64,000 nt of DNA, taken from NCBI RefSeq assembly GCF_030053135.1, contig NZ_CP125653.1:1-64000 (forward strand), read 5' to 3'. Position 1 is the first letter of the stretch, and each line of letters starts with the position of its first letter. A program made the translations under genes and the position numbers. A model generated the notes under the pieces. That model did no database searches. It was not told the origin of the DNA and saw nothing but the letters and a program-made list of their open reading frames with translations. The stretch comes from Rhizobium sp. BT04 (GTDB taxonomy: Bacteria; Pseudomonadota; Alphaproteobacteria; Rhizobiales; Rhizobiaceae). Below, piece after piece: positions 17,167 through 26,503 of this stretch.

Positions 17167-17742
17167 TCACTTCGAGCGGAACAGACGCGTGAGACGGCGA
17201 AACCGCTGAGCCCACCATTGCGGATCGATCTTTTCCGATGAGGAAGGTGCGGTCAGTCGCTCAAGGCGAGGCAAGAGAAACGCAGCCCAATCGTCAAGAT
17301 CGCTTTTGCTGAAATAAGGCAGCCAGACGTCGGTGGCAGCCTCCCATTGTCGTGGATTTGCTCGAACCAGATCGCCCAGCCTGACCAATACAGGTTGACC
17401 GTTGTCTCCGACGACTTCGATCTCCGGGTCGGGATCGGGCCTGGGCAGGTGCGCAATGATGTGCTCTTCCAAAGCCTTGCCGATTGCCCGATCCGCCTTG
17501 TCGAGGCGATAAAGTATTCTTGTGTCGCCGGCGGGGCCGGAGCTCTCGGTCATGTTGATCGTGAATTTGGCGCCCAAAACGCTGTTCGAATATTGGGATA
17601 CCTGCAGCCAACAAACCCGTCCGCCCCGGGCAAAGCTGCACTTGCCGCCGAGTTGCGATTCCCAGCCGAGTTCCTGAAATCCCGAGGCCAGCAGCGAACG
17701 CATATGTCGATGAAAGTCTTTACTTTTCAGATAGTCGCGCAT
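17167..17742 (-). CDS. DUF4304-like protein
   Basis: A 191-residue protein beginning MRDYLKSKDFHRHMRSLLAS. The sequence pattern (a helical start, GFQELGWESQLGGKCSFAR, then a strand with WLQVSQYSNSVLGAKFTINM) resembles DUF4304, a family of unknown function seen with some toxin-immunity loci. The frame stays open another 81 codons upstream with poor composition; ATG 17742 has GAGGG about 14 bases ahead. No partner toxin is visible. Assignment tentative. Confidence 0.55.
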   Translation of the reverse strand: MRDYLKSKDFHRHMRSLLASGFQELGWESQLGGKCSFARGGRVCWLQVSQYSNSVLGAKFTINMTESSGPAGDTRILYRLDKADRAIGKALEEHIIAHLPRPDPDPEIEVVGDNGQPVLVRLGDLVRANPRQWEAATDVWLPYFSKSDLDDWAAFLLPRLERLTAPSSSEKIDPQWWAQRFRRLTRLFRSK

Positions 17743-18055
17743 GTTTCGCTGCGTGTCCCTCAGGGGCGCTATTTCTCCTTGGAACATCTCATGGCATGCC
17801 CGAAGGCACAATGGACGCCTGCGTGGTTGCAAACGTCTATCAGCGCGAGCATCTGCAAATTTTAGAACCGAAAGGGATGGCGTCTGCGATCCTCGATCCG
17901 CCGCCGCGGTTGAAAGGTCGTGAGCCTGATGACGTCGAGCAAGATCTCGAATATTCGCTTGCACATCGCTCGCTCTCCTTTGCAATCATCTGGCCCCTCT
18001 TGCCCCCGACGTTCAAACGAGCTTATCGTCCTCTTCGAATGACTTGAGGTTATGG
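17743..18055. other. Intergenic region between the DUF4304-like and LysR genes
   Basis: About 313 bases between divergent genes. Open frames on both strands are low-quality and I see no convincing gene, RNA or repeat. It must hold promoters for both flanking genes, but none stands out. Confidence 0.5.
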
Positions 18056-18943
18056 ATGAAGCGCGGACGCTTGCCATTGACGGCTTTGCGGAGTTTCGAG
18101 GTCGCCGGCCGTCTCGAAAATTTCACGCTGGCGGCGCAGGAACTGTTCATCTCGCAGGCCGCAGTCAGCCGGCAGATCCGCGAGCTGGAAGCGCTGCTCG
18201 GCGAAGCGCTGTTCGAGCGCCGCCATCGCAGCGTCCATCTCACCGCCTCCGGGGCCAGGCTGCTCGCCATCCTGACATTATCCTTCGACCGCATCGACGA
18301 ATGCCTGGAGGAGATCCGTGGCCGGCCGGCGACGGCTGCGGTGACGATCAGCGCGGAGCCTTCCTTCGCGGCCTGCTGGCTCGTTCCTCGCCTGCCGGAA
18401 TTTCGCGAGAGGCATCCCGAGATCGACGTGACGATCGACTCCGATCCGCGCCTCGTCGAGTTCCGCAGCGGCCAGGCCGAGATCGCCATCCGCCACAGCG
18501 CCGTCGCCACTGCCTGGCCGAGGACGGAGAGCGAACACCTCGCCGATGTCAGGATGGTGCCGGTCGCAGCGCCTCCGCTGCTCAAGGCAGGGCCTGCGAT
18601 CGACTGCCCAGAAGACATGCTCCGTCATACGCTGTTGCATGAGGAGACCCGCGACGTGTGGTTCCGCTGGTTCCAGACGGCAGGCACCGCCATGCCGGAA
18701 ACCGCGCGGGGGCCGGTCTATGCCGATAGCGGGCTGGTCATGCAGGCCGTCCTGCGCGGGCAGGGCATAGCGCTGATGGACGATATCTTCGCCGAGGAAG
18801 AGATCAGGGCGGGCCGATTGCTTCGCCTCTTCGATCTCGCCATTCCCCTCGGCGCTTACTGGCTCGTCGCGCGCAGCTTCGAGCGGCTCACGCCGGCGGC
18901 CTTGCTCTTCGTCCGCTGGATCAGGTCTCGGATCGAAGGATAG
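18056..18943 (+). CDS. LysR-type transcriptional regulator, GcvA-like
   Basis: A 295-residue LysR regulator. The winged helix-turn-helix occupies residues ~5-65 (LTALRSFEVAGRLENFTLAA, then SQAAVSRQIRELEALLGEAL), and the rest is the periplasmic-binding-like effector domain with AEIAIRH and ADSGLVMQAVLRGQGIAL, typical of the GcvA/AmpR branch. ATG 18056 has GAGG six bases before it; the in-frame TTG at 18044 does not. The nearest divergent gene is the DUF4304-like protein 313 bases away, so its target is unclear. Confidence 0.88.
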   Translation: MKRGRLPLTALRSFEVAGRLENFTLAAQELFISQAAVSRQIRELEALLGEALFERRHRSVHLTASGARLLAILTLSFDRIDECLEEIRGRPATAAVTISAEPSFAACWLVPRLPEFRERHPEIDVTIDSDPRLVEFRSGQAEIAIRHSAVATAWPRTESEHLADVRMVPVAAPPLLKAGPAIDCPEDMLRHTLLHEETRDVWFRWFQTAGTAMPETARGPVYADSGLVMQAVLRGQGIALMDDIFAEEEIRAGRLLRLFDLAIPLGAYWLVARSFERLTPAALLFVRWIRSRIEG

Positions 18944-19248
18944 TGAAGACATTCGATGGGCTGAACGAATATTCCATGCCGTTCTACTTGAACGCCGCCA
19001 ATCCGGACAACGGGTAAATTATACGCCCGAGTCGCAGCCGTCAGGGAGGGCTTAACTTTCAGCCTCCCGCCACCAACGAAGATCCTTCTGGCTACTTTTC
19101 CGTGAAGGCTCGGAGTAAGGACGGGAGTGAGACCGCGGTCCACCGGTAGCCGAACGATTTCGCGTTCGATCATCGCATCGGCCACAACATGGTGGCCGAC
19201 GCGTTGCGGCAGACGGGTCACGCGCCGCAGATCTCCGGTAGGCGATCG
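18944..19248. other. Intergenic region, nothing recognised
   Basis: About 305 bases between the convergent LysR and PDZ-protein genes. Short open frames lack ribosome binding sites. No terminator hairpin with a T-run, RNA gene or repeat was recognised. Confidence 0.45.
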
Positions 19249-19986
19249 TTATTCTTCGGAATCGCCGCCCGAGTCATCGCCGCCGTCATCGCCATCGTCA
19301 CCGGCATCGTCGTCGCCTTCATCCTCGGAACTGTCGTCGCTCGTCTCCTCGTCGCTGGAAGATTCTTCCTGCGTCATTGCTTCCTCGACGGTTGTCTCTT
19401 CGCTTTCGTAGGAGGACTCGATTGTCTGTGTTTCCTCGGACACATATTCGGAATAGGAGAAAGACGTCTCCGATGTGTCGCTCTCCCAGCTCGAAACTTC
19501 CGTGACCGAGATGGCCTCGTTGTACTCCTCAAGTGTGATGACGGCGGCGACAGCCACCGGCGCACCATCCCGAAGCACGGCAAAGGCGATATCGGATTTG
19601 CCCGCTTTCAGGTCACGGCTGACGGCAATGTCGACGTCGACAGGTTTGTGAACCTTGTGTCCGTGAACCTCAGACAGCACATCGCCCGGCTTGATTCCCT
19701 GCTTGTCGGCAATGCCGCCCTTCTTGACCGAGAGCACCAGTACGCCGTGTTCGCCCTTGGCAAGCTTGAACTTCTTTATGACCGCCTTGTTGACGGGCAA
19801 CAGCAGTGCATCGAGCGCCTTGGAAAGCTGAGGCGAAGGAAGCCCATGCGTCGGCGGCGCCGCGGCATAGGCGGCGGAATATCCGGTCAATGGTGATGTA
19901 ATGTTGGCAATGATAAGCAATGCGCGTAGTGCGTTATATGGGGTCTTCAACGCTTTTTTCTCCACCGGTGCGTGCTGGCTTTGCAT
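19249..19986 (-). CDS. Secreted PDZ-domain protein with a long acidic low-complexity tail
   Basis: A 245-residue protein. Residues ~15-43 form a signal-peptide-like hydrophobic stretch ending AAYAAA. A PDZ-like domain follows at ~70-150 (GVLVLSVKKGGIADKQGIKPGDVLSEVHGHKV, split here). From 152 to the end the chain is almost only Glu, Asp, Ser, Thr and Gly, finishing in a D/G/E run. No protease domain is present, so it is not an HtrA protease; it may be an adaptor or calcium-binding envelope protein. ATG 19986 is chosen for the signal peptide although no clear ribosome binding site is visible. Function unknown. Confidence 0.68.
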   Translation of the reverse strand: MQSQHAPVEKKALKTPYNALRALLIIANITSPLTGYSAAYAAAPPTHGLPSPQLSKALDALLLPVNKAVIKKFKLAKGEHGVLVLSVKKGGIADKQGIKPGDVLSEVHGHKVHKPVDVDIAVSRDLKAGKSDIAFAVLRDGAPVAVAAVITLEEYNEAISVTEVSSWESDTSETSFSYSEYVSEETQTIESSYESEETTVEEAMTQEESSSDEETSDDSSEDEGDDDAGDDGDDGGDDSGGDSEE

Positions 19987-20197
19987 AGAGTGCGAGAAAT
20001 AGCAGTCTATTTTTAATATATCTCTAATTCGTTGGACGAGCGTAAGATGATCCTCCCGCGCATGCGTGTTCGATAAACTGCACCGGCGATTTATGATCAT
20101 AGAAGCACCCGAAGACGCGATTCAGTTATTGATCACCAGTCCCTGAGTCCGGCCAGGGCGACGCCGATTGGCATCATCTCACGTCGCAAAACACCCC

Positions 20198-20240
20198 TTG
20201 ACGCTCTCCCATCTTTGAGAAATGCTAAGATGTCAGACCA
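20198..20240 (+). promoter_or_regulatory. Candidate promoter and operator of the gntR-PLP-ABC unit
   Basis: TTGACG at 20198-20203 with a poor -10 (AATGCT, 20221-20226) 17 bases on. TGTCAGACCA at 20231-20240 contains GTC-N-GAC, a small palindrome of the kind bound by FadR-type GntR regulators, just downstream of the -10. This would suit autorepression. Weak individually. Confidence 0.35.
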
Positions 20241-20278
20241 ATTTCAGGGTCGGTTGCCTGAGAAGAAAATGGGGAACC

Positions 20279-21001
20279 ATGAAGGCAAATCGTAGCGACA
20301 GGCCGGTGATCCGGCCGCTTCCGGTCATGGACCGCGCGCGTCAGGTGACCGATGCGCTGGCGGATTATGTCGAGGAGGCACGGTTGCAGGCGGGTGACCG
20401 TCTGCCGGCCGAGCGCGAGCTGATGGCGGCGCTGGCCGTCGGCCGCTCGACCATTCGCGAGGCGATCCGCCATTTTCAGGCGCTCGGCGTCATCGAGACG
20501 CGCAAGGGCAGCGGCACCTATCTGTTGAAGCCGGTGTCCAGGGCGACCATCCATATGCCGCTGTCGTTCGACGCGGTGCATCTGCGCGACGCGTTGCTGC
20601 AGACGCTGGAGGTTCGCCGCGGCATCGAATGCGAGGCGGGCATGGTCGCCGCCCGGCGGCGCACCGCTGGGGATCTCGTCGTCATCGAGGAGAAGCTCAA
20701 CGAGATGGAGCGGGTGCACTTGGAGAAGGGCACATCCGGGCCGGAGGATCTGGCCTTCCATCTCGCCGTTTACGACGCCACCCACAATCCGCTGTTTCGC
20801 CAGCTTCTCGAGCAGATGCGCGAGACCTTCGAGCGCTTCTGGGAACACCCCTTCGACCGGCAGGATTTTGCCCGCCGGTCCTTTCCCTTTCACCGCACGC
20901 TTTTCGACGCGATCGCTGCCGGGGATGCCGAGGCGGCGCGGGCGGAAACATTGAAAATTCTCGATATCGTCGAGGAAGACATCAAGGAAATGTCCAAATG
21001 A
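20279..21001 (+). CDS. GntR-family regulator, FadR subfamily
   Basis: A 240-residue regulator. The N-terminal winged helix covers residues ~20-85 (LQAGDRLPAERELMAALAVG, then STIREAIRHFQALGVIETRKGSGTY, split here). The C-terminal ~130 residues are the all-helical FCD ligand domain with Asp/His metal-binding positions (DLAFHLAVYDATHNPL, FPFHRTLFDAI). ATG 20279 has GGGGA before it. It overlaps the PLP-enzyme gene by ATGA and leads a same-strand run to pepT, so it likely controls that unit. Confidence 0.9.
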   Translation: MKANRSDRPVIRPLPVMDRARQVTDALADYVEEARLQAGDRLPAERELMAALAVGRSTIREAIRHFQALGVIETRKGSGTYLLKPVSRATIHMPLSFDAVHLRDALLQTLEVRRGIECEAGMVAARRRTAGDLVVIEEKLNEMERVHLEKGTSGPEDLAFHLAVYDATHNPLFRQLLEQMRETFERFWEHPFDRQDFARRSFPFHRTLFDAIAAGDAEAARAETLKILDIVEEDIKEMSK

Positions 21002-22170
21002 GCAACGGCGCAGACCCGTTCGATCTTGCTTCCATCATCACCGCCCACGACGAGGGCAACTTCGCCGACGCCGTCGTGCCGCCGATTTTCCAGACCTCGC
21101 TTTTCACCTTTTCCGATTATGACGAGATGATCGCCGCCTATCGCGGTGAGAAGGTGCGCCCGACCTATACGCGCGGGCTGAATCCGACGGTGCGCGCTTT
21201 CGAGGAAATGCTGGCCAAGCTCGAAGGTGCTGAGGATGCGCTGGGCTTTGCGAGCGGCATGGCGGCGATCTCGTCGGCGGTCCTGAGCTTCGTCGAACCG
21301 GGCGACCGCATCGTCGCCGTCCGACACGTCTATCCCGATGCCTTCCGCCTGTTCGGCACCATCCTGAAGCGGATGAAGATCGGGGTGACCTATGTCGACG
21401 GCCGCGACGAGGAAGCGGTCGCCAGGGCGCTGCCCGGCGCCAAGCTCCTGTACCTGGAAAGCCCGACGAGCTGGGTGATGGAGGCGCATGATGTCGGTGC
21501 GCTCGCAGCACTCGCCAAGCGGCACGGCGTCGTCTCGATGATCGACAACAGCTGGGCAAGCCCGTTCTTCCAGCGGCCGTTGACGCTCGGCGTCGATCTC
21601 GTCATCCATTCCGCCTCGAAATATCTGGGCGGCCACAGCGATGTGGTGGCAGGGATCGTCGCCGGCTCGCAGGCGATGATTGCGCGTGTCAAGGCCGAGG
21701 CCTATCCTTATCTCGGCGGCAAGCTTTCGCCGTTCGACGCCTGGCTGCTGATCCGCGGCCTGCGAACGCTGCCGCTGCGCATGCGGGCCCACGAGGCATC
21801 GGCGCTTGAAATCGCCAGGCGCCTGCAGAGGCTCGACGTGGTGGAGACGGTCTGCCACCCGGGACTTGCCAACCGTCCGCCCGCCGGCCTCAACGGCACC
21901 TCGGGCCTGTTTTCGTTCATCTTCCGCGAAGGCGTCGATATCCGCACCTTCGCCGATCACCTCAAGCTTTTCAAACTGGGAGTGAGCTGGGGTGGGCATG
22001 AAAGCCTGATCGTACCGGGCGAGGTGGTGCTCCAGCAGAAGGCACAACCGAATTCCGCGCATGCCTTCGGCATCCATGCCCGATCCGTACGCCTCCATGT
22101 CGGCCTCGAAGGAACCGAGGCGCTGTGGAGAGACATCGAGGAGGCGCTCGCCGCCGCCTCATTATCCTGA
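20998..22170 (+). CDS. PLP-dependent Cys/Met metabolism enzyme (cystathionine beta/gamma-lyase-like)
   Basis: A 390-residue fold-type I PLP enzyme of the transsulfuration group. SASKYLGGHSD contains the Schiff-base Lys208, Asp183 in MIDNSW holds the pyridine nitrogen, and YTRGLNPTVRAFE (57-69) is the family's phosphate and subunit-contact region. Substrate could be cystathionine, methionine or another S- or O-substituted amino acid. The start overlaps the gntR stop. It precedes a CUT1 ABC transporter by 35 bases, an unusual partner that suggests the enzyme acts on an imported compound. Confidence 0.85.
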   Translation: MSNGADPFDLASIITAHDEGNFADAVVPPIFQTSLFTFSDYDEMIAAYRGEKVRPTYTRGLNPTVRAFEEMLAKLEGAEDALGFASGMAAISSAVLSFVEPGDRIVAVRHVYPDAFRLFGTILKRMKIGVTYVDGRDEEAVARALPGAKLLYLESPTSWVMEAHDVGALAALAKRHGVVSMIDNSWASPFFQRPLTLGVDLVIHSASKYLGGHSDVVAGIVAGSQAMIARVKAEAYPYLGGKLSPFDAWLLIRGLRTLPLRMRAHEASALEIARRLQRLDVVETVCHPGLANRPPAGLNGTSGLFSFIFREGVDIRTFADHLKLFKLGVSWGGHESLIVPGEVVLQQKAQPNSAHAFGIHARSVRLHVGLEGTEALWRDIEEALAAASLS

Positions 22171-22205
22171 AACCCGAGAGAAACCTAACAAGGGGGAACT
22201 GAGCC

Positions 22206-23465
22206 ATGAAAAAACTAATAATCTCAACGCTCTTTGCTTCGATGATGGCGGGCACGGCCTTTGCCGATACGACGCTCAAGCTCGTCGAAGTCATCACCAG
22301 CCCGGAGCGCACCGAAACGCTGAAATCGATCGTCGGCAAGTTCGAAGCCGCCAATCCCGGCACCAAGGTCGACATCATCTCGCTGCCCTGGAACGAAGCC
22401 TTCCAGAAGTTCGCCACCATGGTGTCGGCCGGCGACGTGCCCGATGTGATGGAGATGCCCGATACCTGGCTGTCGCTCTATGCCAATAACGGCATGCTCG
22501 AGAGCCTCGAGCCCTACCTCGAAAAGTGGGAGCACACCAAAGAGCTGACGCCGCGTGCGCTCGAACTCGGCCGCGACGTCAAGAACACCGCCTATATGCT
22601 GCCCTACGGCTTCTATCTCAGGGCGATGTTCTACAACAAGAAACTGCTTTCGGAAGCCGGTGTGGCCGCGCCGCCGAAGACGCTGGAGGAATTCACCGCC
22701 GCGTCCGAAAAAGTCTCCAAACTCTCCGGCAAATACGGTTACTGCATGCGCGGCGGAGCGGGCGGCCTCAACGGCTGGATGATCTTTGCCGCCTCGATGG
22801 CCGGGTCGAACAAGTATTTCAACGAGGACGGCACCTCGACGATGAACAGCCCCGGCTGGGCCAAGGGCATCGAATGGATGGTCGATCTCTACAAGAAAGG
22901 CTACGCGCCGAAGGACAGCGTCAACTGGGGCTTCAACGAAGTCGTCGCCGGCTTCTATTCCGGCACCTGCGCCTTCCTCGACCAGGATCCGGATGCGCTG
23001 ATCGCCATTGCCGAGCGCATGAAAAAAGAAGATTTCGGCGTCATGCCGTTGCCCAAGGGTCCCGACGGCAAGTCCTTCCCGACGATCGGCTATGGCGGCT
23101 GGTCAATGTTTTCGACCAGCGGCAACAAGGATCTCTCCTGGAAGCTGATCGCCACCCTCGAAGGGCCGGAAGGCAACATCGAGTGGAACAAGCGCATCGG
23201 CGCCCTGCCGGCCTATACGGCGGCCGAGAAGGATCCCTTCTATGCCGGTGACCAGTTCAAGGGCTGGTTCGAGGAACTGGCGGATCCGAACACGGTACCG
23301 ACGGTCATGCCGACCTATCTGGAAGAGTTCGCCTTCTTCAAGGATTCGCTGGCGATCAAGACTTCGCAGCAGGCGCTACTCGGCGATATCTCGGCAAAGG
23401 ATCTGGCCGATCAGTGGGCGGATTATCTGACCAAGGCGCAGCAGAAGTTCTTGTCGAAAAAATAA
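22206..23465 (+). CDS. ABC transporter substrate-binding protein, CUT1 (sugar) family
   Basis: A 419-residue periplasmic protein. The signal peptide MKKLIISTLFASMMAGTAFA ends with AFA/D. The mature part has the family-1 solute-binding pattern (FEAANPGTKVDIISLPWNEA, DVPDVMEMPDTW). AAGGGGGA precedes the ATG. It delivers the ligand to the two permeases that follow, but a 200-base gap with palindromes lies between it and the first permease. Carbohydrate ligands are usual for this family; which one is unknown. Confidence 0.88.
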   Translation: MKKLIISTLFASMMAGTAFADTTLKLVEVITSPERTETLKSIVGKFEAANPGTKVDIISLPWNEAFQKFATMVSAGDVPDVMEMPDTWLSLYANNGMLESLEPYLEKWEHTKELTPRALELGRDVKNTAYMLPYGFYLRAMFYNKKLLSEAGVAAPPKTLEEFTAASEKVSKLSGKYGYCMRGGAGGLNGWMIFAASMAGSNKYFNEDGTSTMNSPGWAKGIEWMVDLYKKGYAPKDSVNWGFNEVVAGFYSGTCAFLDQDPDALIAIAERMKKEDFGVMPLPKGPDGKSFPTIGYGGWSMFSTSGNKDLSWKLIATLEGPEGNIEWNKRIGALPAYTAAEKDPFYAGDQFKGWFEELADPNTVPTVMPTYLEEFAFFKDSLAIKTSQQALLGDISAKDLADQWADYLTKAQQKFLSKK

Positions 23466-23490
23466 TGGTTAGAGAGCTTTGAGATAGAGG

Positions 23491-23604
23491 CCCCTCATCC
23501 GCGTGCTGCCACCTTCTCCCCGCTGGGGAGAAGGGAATATGCCGCAACGTTTCTTTTCCCCTTCTCCCCAGCGGGGAGAAGGTGGCCCGAAGGGTCGGAT
23601 GGGG
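23491..23604. repeat. RIME-like palindromic element between binding-protein and permease genes
   Basis: Ends CCCCTCATCCG (23491-23501) and CGGATGGGG (23596-23604) are inverted. Inside lie two hairpins built from CCTTCTCCCC/GGGGAGAAGG (about 23509-23534 and 23560-23585) that are also inverted copies of each other. It lies within a transcribed ABC operon, where such structures can stabilise the upstream binding-protein mRNA. Confidence 0.8.
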
Positions 23605-23667
23605 CTCCGATCCATTCAAAAGCGCCACAAATTCTCAATCGCGTAAGACAATGGAAACTGCAATCCG

Positions 23668-24603
23668 ATGACCATTTCCGCCGATACGCTCGACATGCGT
23701 CGCGACCGCAGGCCATGGCTGCGTCGTTTTGCCGATGCCTCGGAGCCCTATCTCTACAGCGCGCCGTCGCTGATCCTGATCGTCGCGGTCATGCTGGTGC
23801 CGCTGACGGTCGGGATTTCCTATGCCTTCCGCGATATCCAGCTGCTCAATCCGTTTTCCGGCGGCTTCGTCGGGCTCGATCATTTCCGCGAGCTTGCCGG
23901 GGATGCGGCCTTCTATGGGGCGCTGCGGAATACGCTCTGGTGGACCGGGGCCTCCGTCGTGCTGCAGTTCGCCTTCGGGCTGATCCTGGCGCTGCTGCTC
24001 GACAAGCCGTTCCCGGGCCGGGCGATCGCGCAGGCATTGGTCTTCCTGCCCTGGGCCGTGCCGTCCTTTCTCGCCGGCCTGAACTGGGCCTGGCTGTTCA
24101 ATCCCGTCATCGGGCCGATCCCGCACTGGCTCTTCGGGCTCGGTCTGATGCATGAGCCGGGCAATATTCTTTCCGATCCCGATTATGCGATGTGGGGGCC
24201 GATCGCCGCCAATGTCTGGTGGGGCATCCCCTTCTTCGCCATCACGCTGCTTGCGGCCCTGCAGGCGATCCCGCGCGATCTCTATGAGGCGGCCTCGATC
24301 GACGGCGCCGGCTGGTTCCAGCGCTTCCGCTCGATCACCCTGCCGTTCCTGGCGCCGACCATCGCCATCACCGTGCTCCTGCGCACCGTCTGGATTTCCA
24401 ATTTCGCCGATCTCATCGTCGTCATGACCAATGGCGGGCCGGCCGACCGGACGCAGATCGTCGCCAGCTATATCTTCACCACGGCGTTCAAGCGGCTTGA
24501 TTTCGGCTATGCCTCGGCGATTGCGCTGGTACTGCTGGTGCTGCTGCTTGCCTATTCGATGCTGATCATCCTGCTGCGGCAGACGCTGCTGAACAAGGAT
24601 TGA
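23668..24603 (+). CDS. ABC transporter permease, CUT1 family (MalF-like)
   Basis: A 311-residue inner-membrane permease with six predicted helices. The cytoplasmic EAA loop that contacts the ATPase is EAASIDGAGWFQRFRSITLP near residues 208-227. It pairs with the permease beginning four bases after its stop. The ribosome binding site is poor, which together with the upstream palindromes could lower its expression relative to the binding protein. Confidence 0.9.
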   Translation: MTISADTLDMRRDRRPWLRRFADASEPYLYSAPSLILIVAVMLVPLTVGISYAFRDIQLLNPFSGGFVGLDHFRELAGDAAFYGALRNTLWWTGASVVLQFAFGLILALLLDKPFPGRAIAQALVFLPWAVPSFLAGLNWAWLFNPVIGPIPHWLFGLGLMHEPGNILSDPDYAMWGPIAANVWWGIPFFAITLLAALQAIPRDLYEAASIDGAGWFQRFRSITLPFLAPTIAITVLLRTVWISNFADLIVVMTNGGPADRTQIVASYIFTTAFKRLDFGYASAIALVLLVLLLAYSMLIILLRQTLLNKD

Positions 24604-24607
24604 GATC

Positions 24608-25438
24608 ATGAGACGATCCGTCATTCCCACCATCGCGCACCGTCTGGCGATCCTCTGCTACATCGCCTTCGCGCTCTTCCCGCTGTTCTGGCTGCTCAAG
24701 GTGTCGGTGACGCCGAACGACCTGCTCTATAGCGAAGGGGTGCGCATGTGGCCGTCGCGCACGAGCTGGGATCACTATGCCTTCGTGCTGCAGCACAGCG
24801 CCTTTCCAACCTTCTTCAAGAACAGCCTGATCGTCTCGGCCTCGACGGCGGTGACGGTGACGATCTGCGCCTCGCTCTCCGGCTACGCGCTGTCACGTTT
24901 CAATTTTCGGGCCAAATACTGGATCATCGCGCTGATGCTGCTGACCCAGATGTTCCCGCTCGTCATGCTGGTGGCGCCGATCTTCAAAATTCTGTCGCCC
25001 TTGCATCTGACCAACAGCCTGACCGGGCTGGTCATCGTCTACACCGCCTTCAACGTGCCCTTCGCCACCTTCCTGATGCAGTCCTTTTTCGACGGCATCC
25101 CGAGAGATCTCGAAGAAGCGGCAATGATCGACGGCGCGACGCAGTTCACCGCCTTCCGGCAGATCATCCTGCCGCTGACGCTGCCGGGCATCGCCGCGAC
25201 GCTCGGCTTCGTCTTCACCGCCGCCTGGAGCGAGCTGCTTTTCGCACTGATGCTGATCAACGGCAATGACGCCGCGACCTTCCCGGTCGGGCTTCTCACC
25301 TTCGTTTCGAAATTCTCGGTGGATTTCGGGCAGATGATGGCGGCGGGCGTCATGGCGCTCATTCCGGCCGGCCTCTTCTTCCTGCTCATCCAGCGTTATC
25401 TCGTCCAGGGCCTGACGGCCGGCGCGGTCAAGGGTTAA
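24608..25438 (+). CDS. ABC transporter permease, CUT1 family (MalG-like)
   Basis: A 276-residue permease, six helices, with the EAA loop EEAAMIDGATQFTAFRQIIL near residues 172-191 and the family's conserved hydrophobic end. It forms the heterodimeric channel with the preceding MalF-like protein, and the ATPase gene starts six bases after it. Confidence 0.92.
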   Translation: MRRSVIPTIAHRLAILCYIAFALFPLFWLLKVSVTPNDLLYSEGVRMWPSRTSWDHYAFVLQHSAFPTFFKNSLIVSASTAVTVTICASLSGYALSRFNFRAKYWIIALMLLTQMFPLVMLVAPIFKILSPLHLTNSLTGLVIVYTAFNVPFATFLMQSFFDGIPRDLEEAAMIDGATQFTAFRQIILPLTLPGIAATLGFVFTAAWSELLFALMLINGNDAATFPVGLLTFVSKFSVDFGQMMAAGVMALIPAGLFFLLIQRYLVQGLTAGAVKG

Positions 25439-25444
25439 ACAAAA

Positions 25445-26503
25445 ATGGCATCGATCGATATCCAGAATATCCGCAAGGCCTATGGCCACGTGCAGGTGCT
25501 GCACGGCGTCGACCTCGAAATCCGCGACGGCGAATTCGTCGTGCTCGTCGGTCCGTCCGGCTGCGGCAAGTCCACGCTCCTGCGCATGATCGCCGGGCTG
25601 GAGGATGTCACATCAGGCGAGATCCGCATTGCAGGCGCCAGAGTGAACGAACTGCATCCCAAGGACCGCGACATCGCCATGGTGTTCCAGTCCTATGCGC
25701 TCTACCCGCACATGAACGTCGCCGGCAATATGAGCTACAGCCTGAAACTCAGGAGGACGGCAAAGGAGAAGATTGCAAGTGCTGTGGCCGCCGCGGCCGG
25801 CAAGCTCGGCCTCGATCCGCTGCTCGAACGGCGGCCGAAGGCGCTTTCCGGCGGCCAGCGCCAGCGCGTCGCCATGGGCCGCGCCATCGTGCGCCAGCCG
25901 AAGGCCTTCCTGTTCGACGAACCGCTGTCCAACCTCGACGCCCGCCTGCGCGAACAGATGCGCGCCGAAATCAAGAAACTGCACGGCGACCTGAAGGCGA
26001 CCTCGATCTATGTGACCCATGACCAGATCGAGGCGATGACGCTGGCGGACCGGATCGTCGCCATGCATGGCGGCGTGGTCCAGCAGGTCGGCAGTCCGCT
26101 CGAACTCTACGACCGCCCCGCCAATCTCTTCGTTGCCGGCTTCATCGGCTCGCCGGGGATGAATTTCCTCGAGGCGAGCTATGAGGCGGGCGGCGTGAGG
26201 CTGAAGGACGGCACGATCGTGCCGCTGGCCAAACCGCTGCTGCTTGCCGACGGCGCAAAGGTGACGCTCGGCATCCGGCCGGAACATGTTGTGATGAGCG
26301 ACAACGGCGCGGGACTGGCCGCGGACGTGGAGCTTGTCGAGCCGACGGGCTTCGGCATCATCCTGCACCTTGCCCTGCATGGCCTGCCGTTCAAGATCTT
26401 CACGCTGAACCGCGAAGCGCTGAAGGCGGGTCCGAAGGTCAATGTGACCTTCCCCGCCCAATATCTGCATGTGTTCGATGGCGAGGGACAGCGCTTGGAT
26501 TGA
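25445..26503 (+). CDS. ABC transporter ATP-binding protein, CUT1 family (MalK/UgpC-like)
   Basis: A 352-residue ATPase. Walker A GPSGCGKS (37-44), signature LSGGQRQRVAMGRAIVR and Walker B KAFLFDEPLSNLDARLR are intact, with the switch His in VTHDQIEAM. The C-terminal ~120 residues form the OB-fold regulatory domain of MalK-type proteins (GIRPEHV). Completes the four-gene transporter. The pepT gene follows about 95 bases later. Confidence 0.92.
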   Translation: MASIDIQNIRKAYGHVQVLHGVDLEIRDGEFVVLVGPSGCGKSTLLRMIAGLEDVTSGEIRIAGARVNELHPKDRDIAMVFQSYALYPHMNVAGNMSYSLKLRRTAKEKIASAVAAAAGKLGLDPLLERRPKALSGGQRQRVAMGRAIVRQPKAFLFDEPLSNLDARLREQMRAEIKKLHGDLKATSIYVTHDQIEAMTLADRIVAMHGGVVQQVGSPLELYDRPANLFVAGFIGSPGMNFLEASYEAGGVRLKDGTIVPLAKPLLLADGAKVTLGIRPEHVVMSDNGAGLAADVELVEPTGFGIILHLALHGLPFKIFTLNREALKAGPKVNVTFPAQYLHVFDGEGQRLD

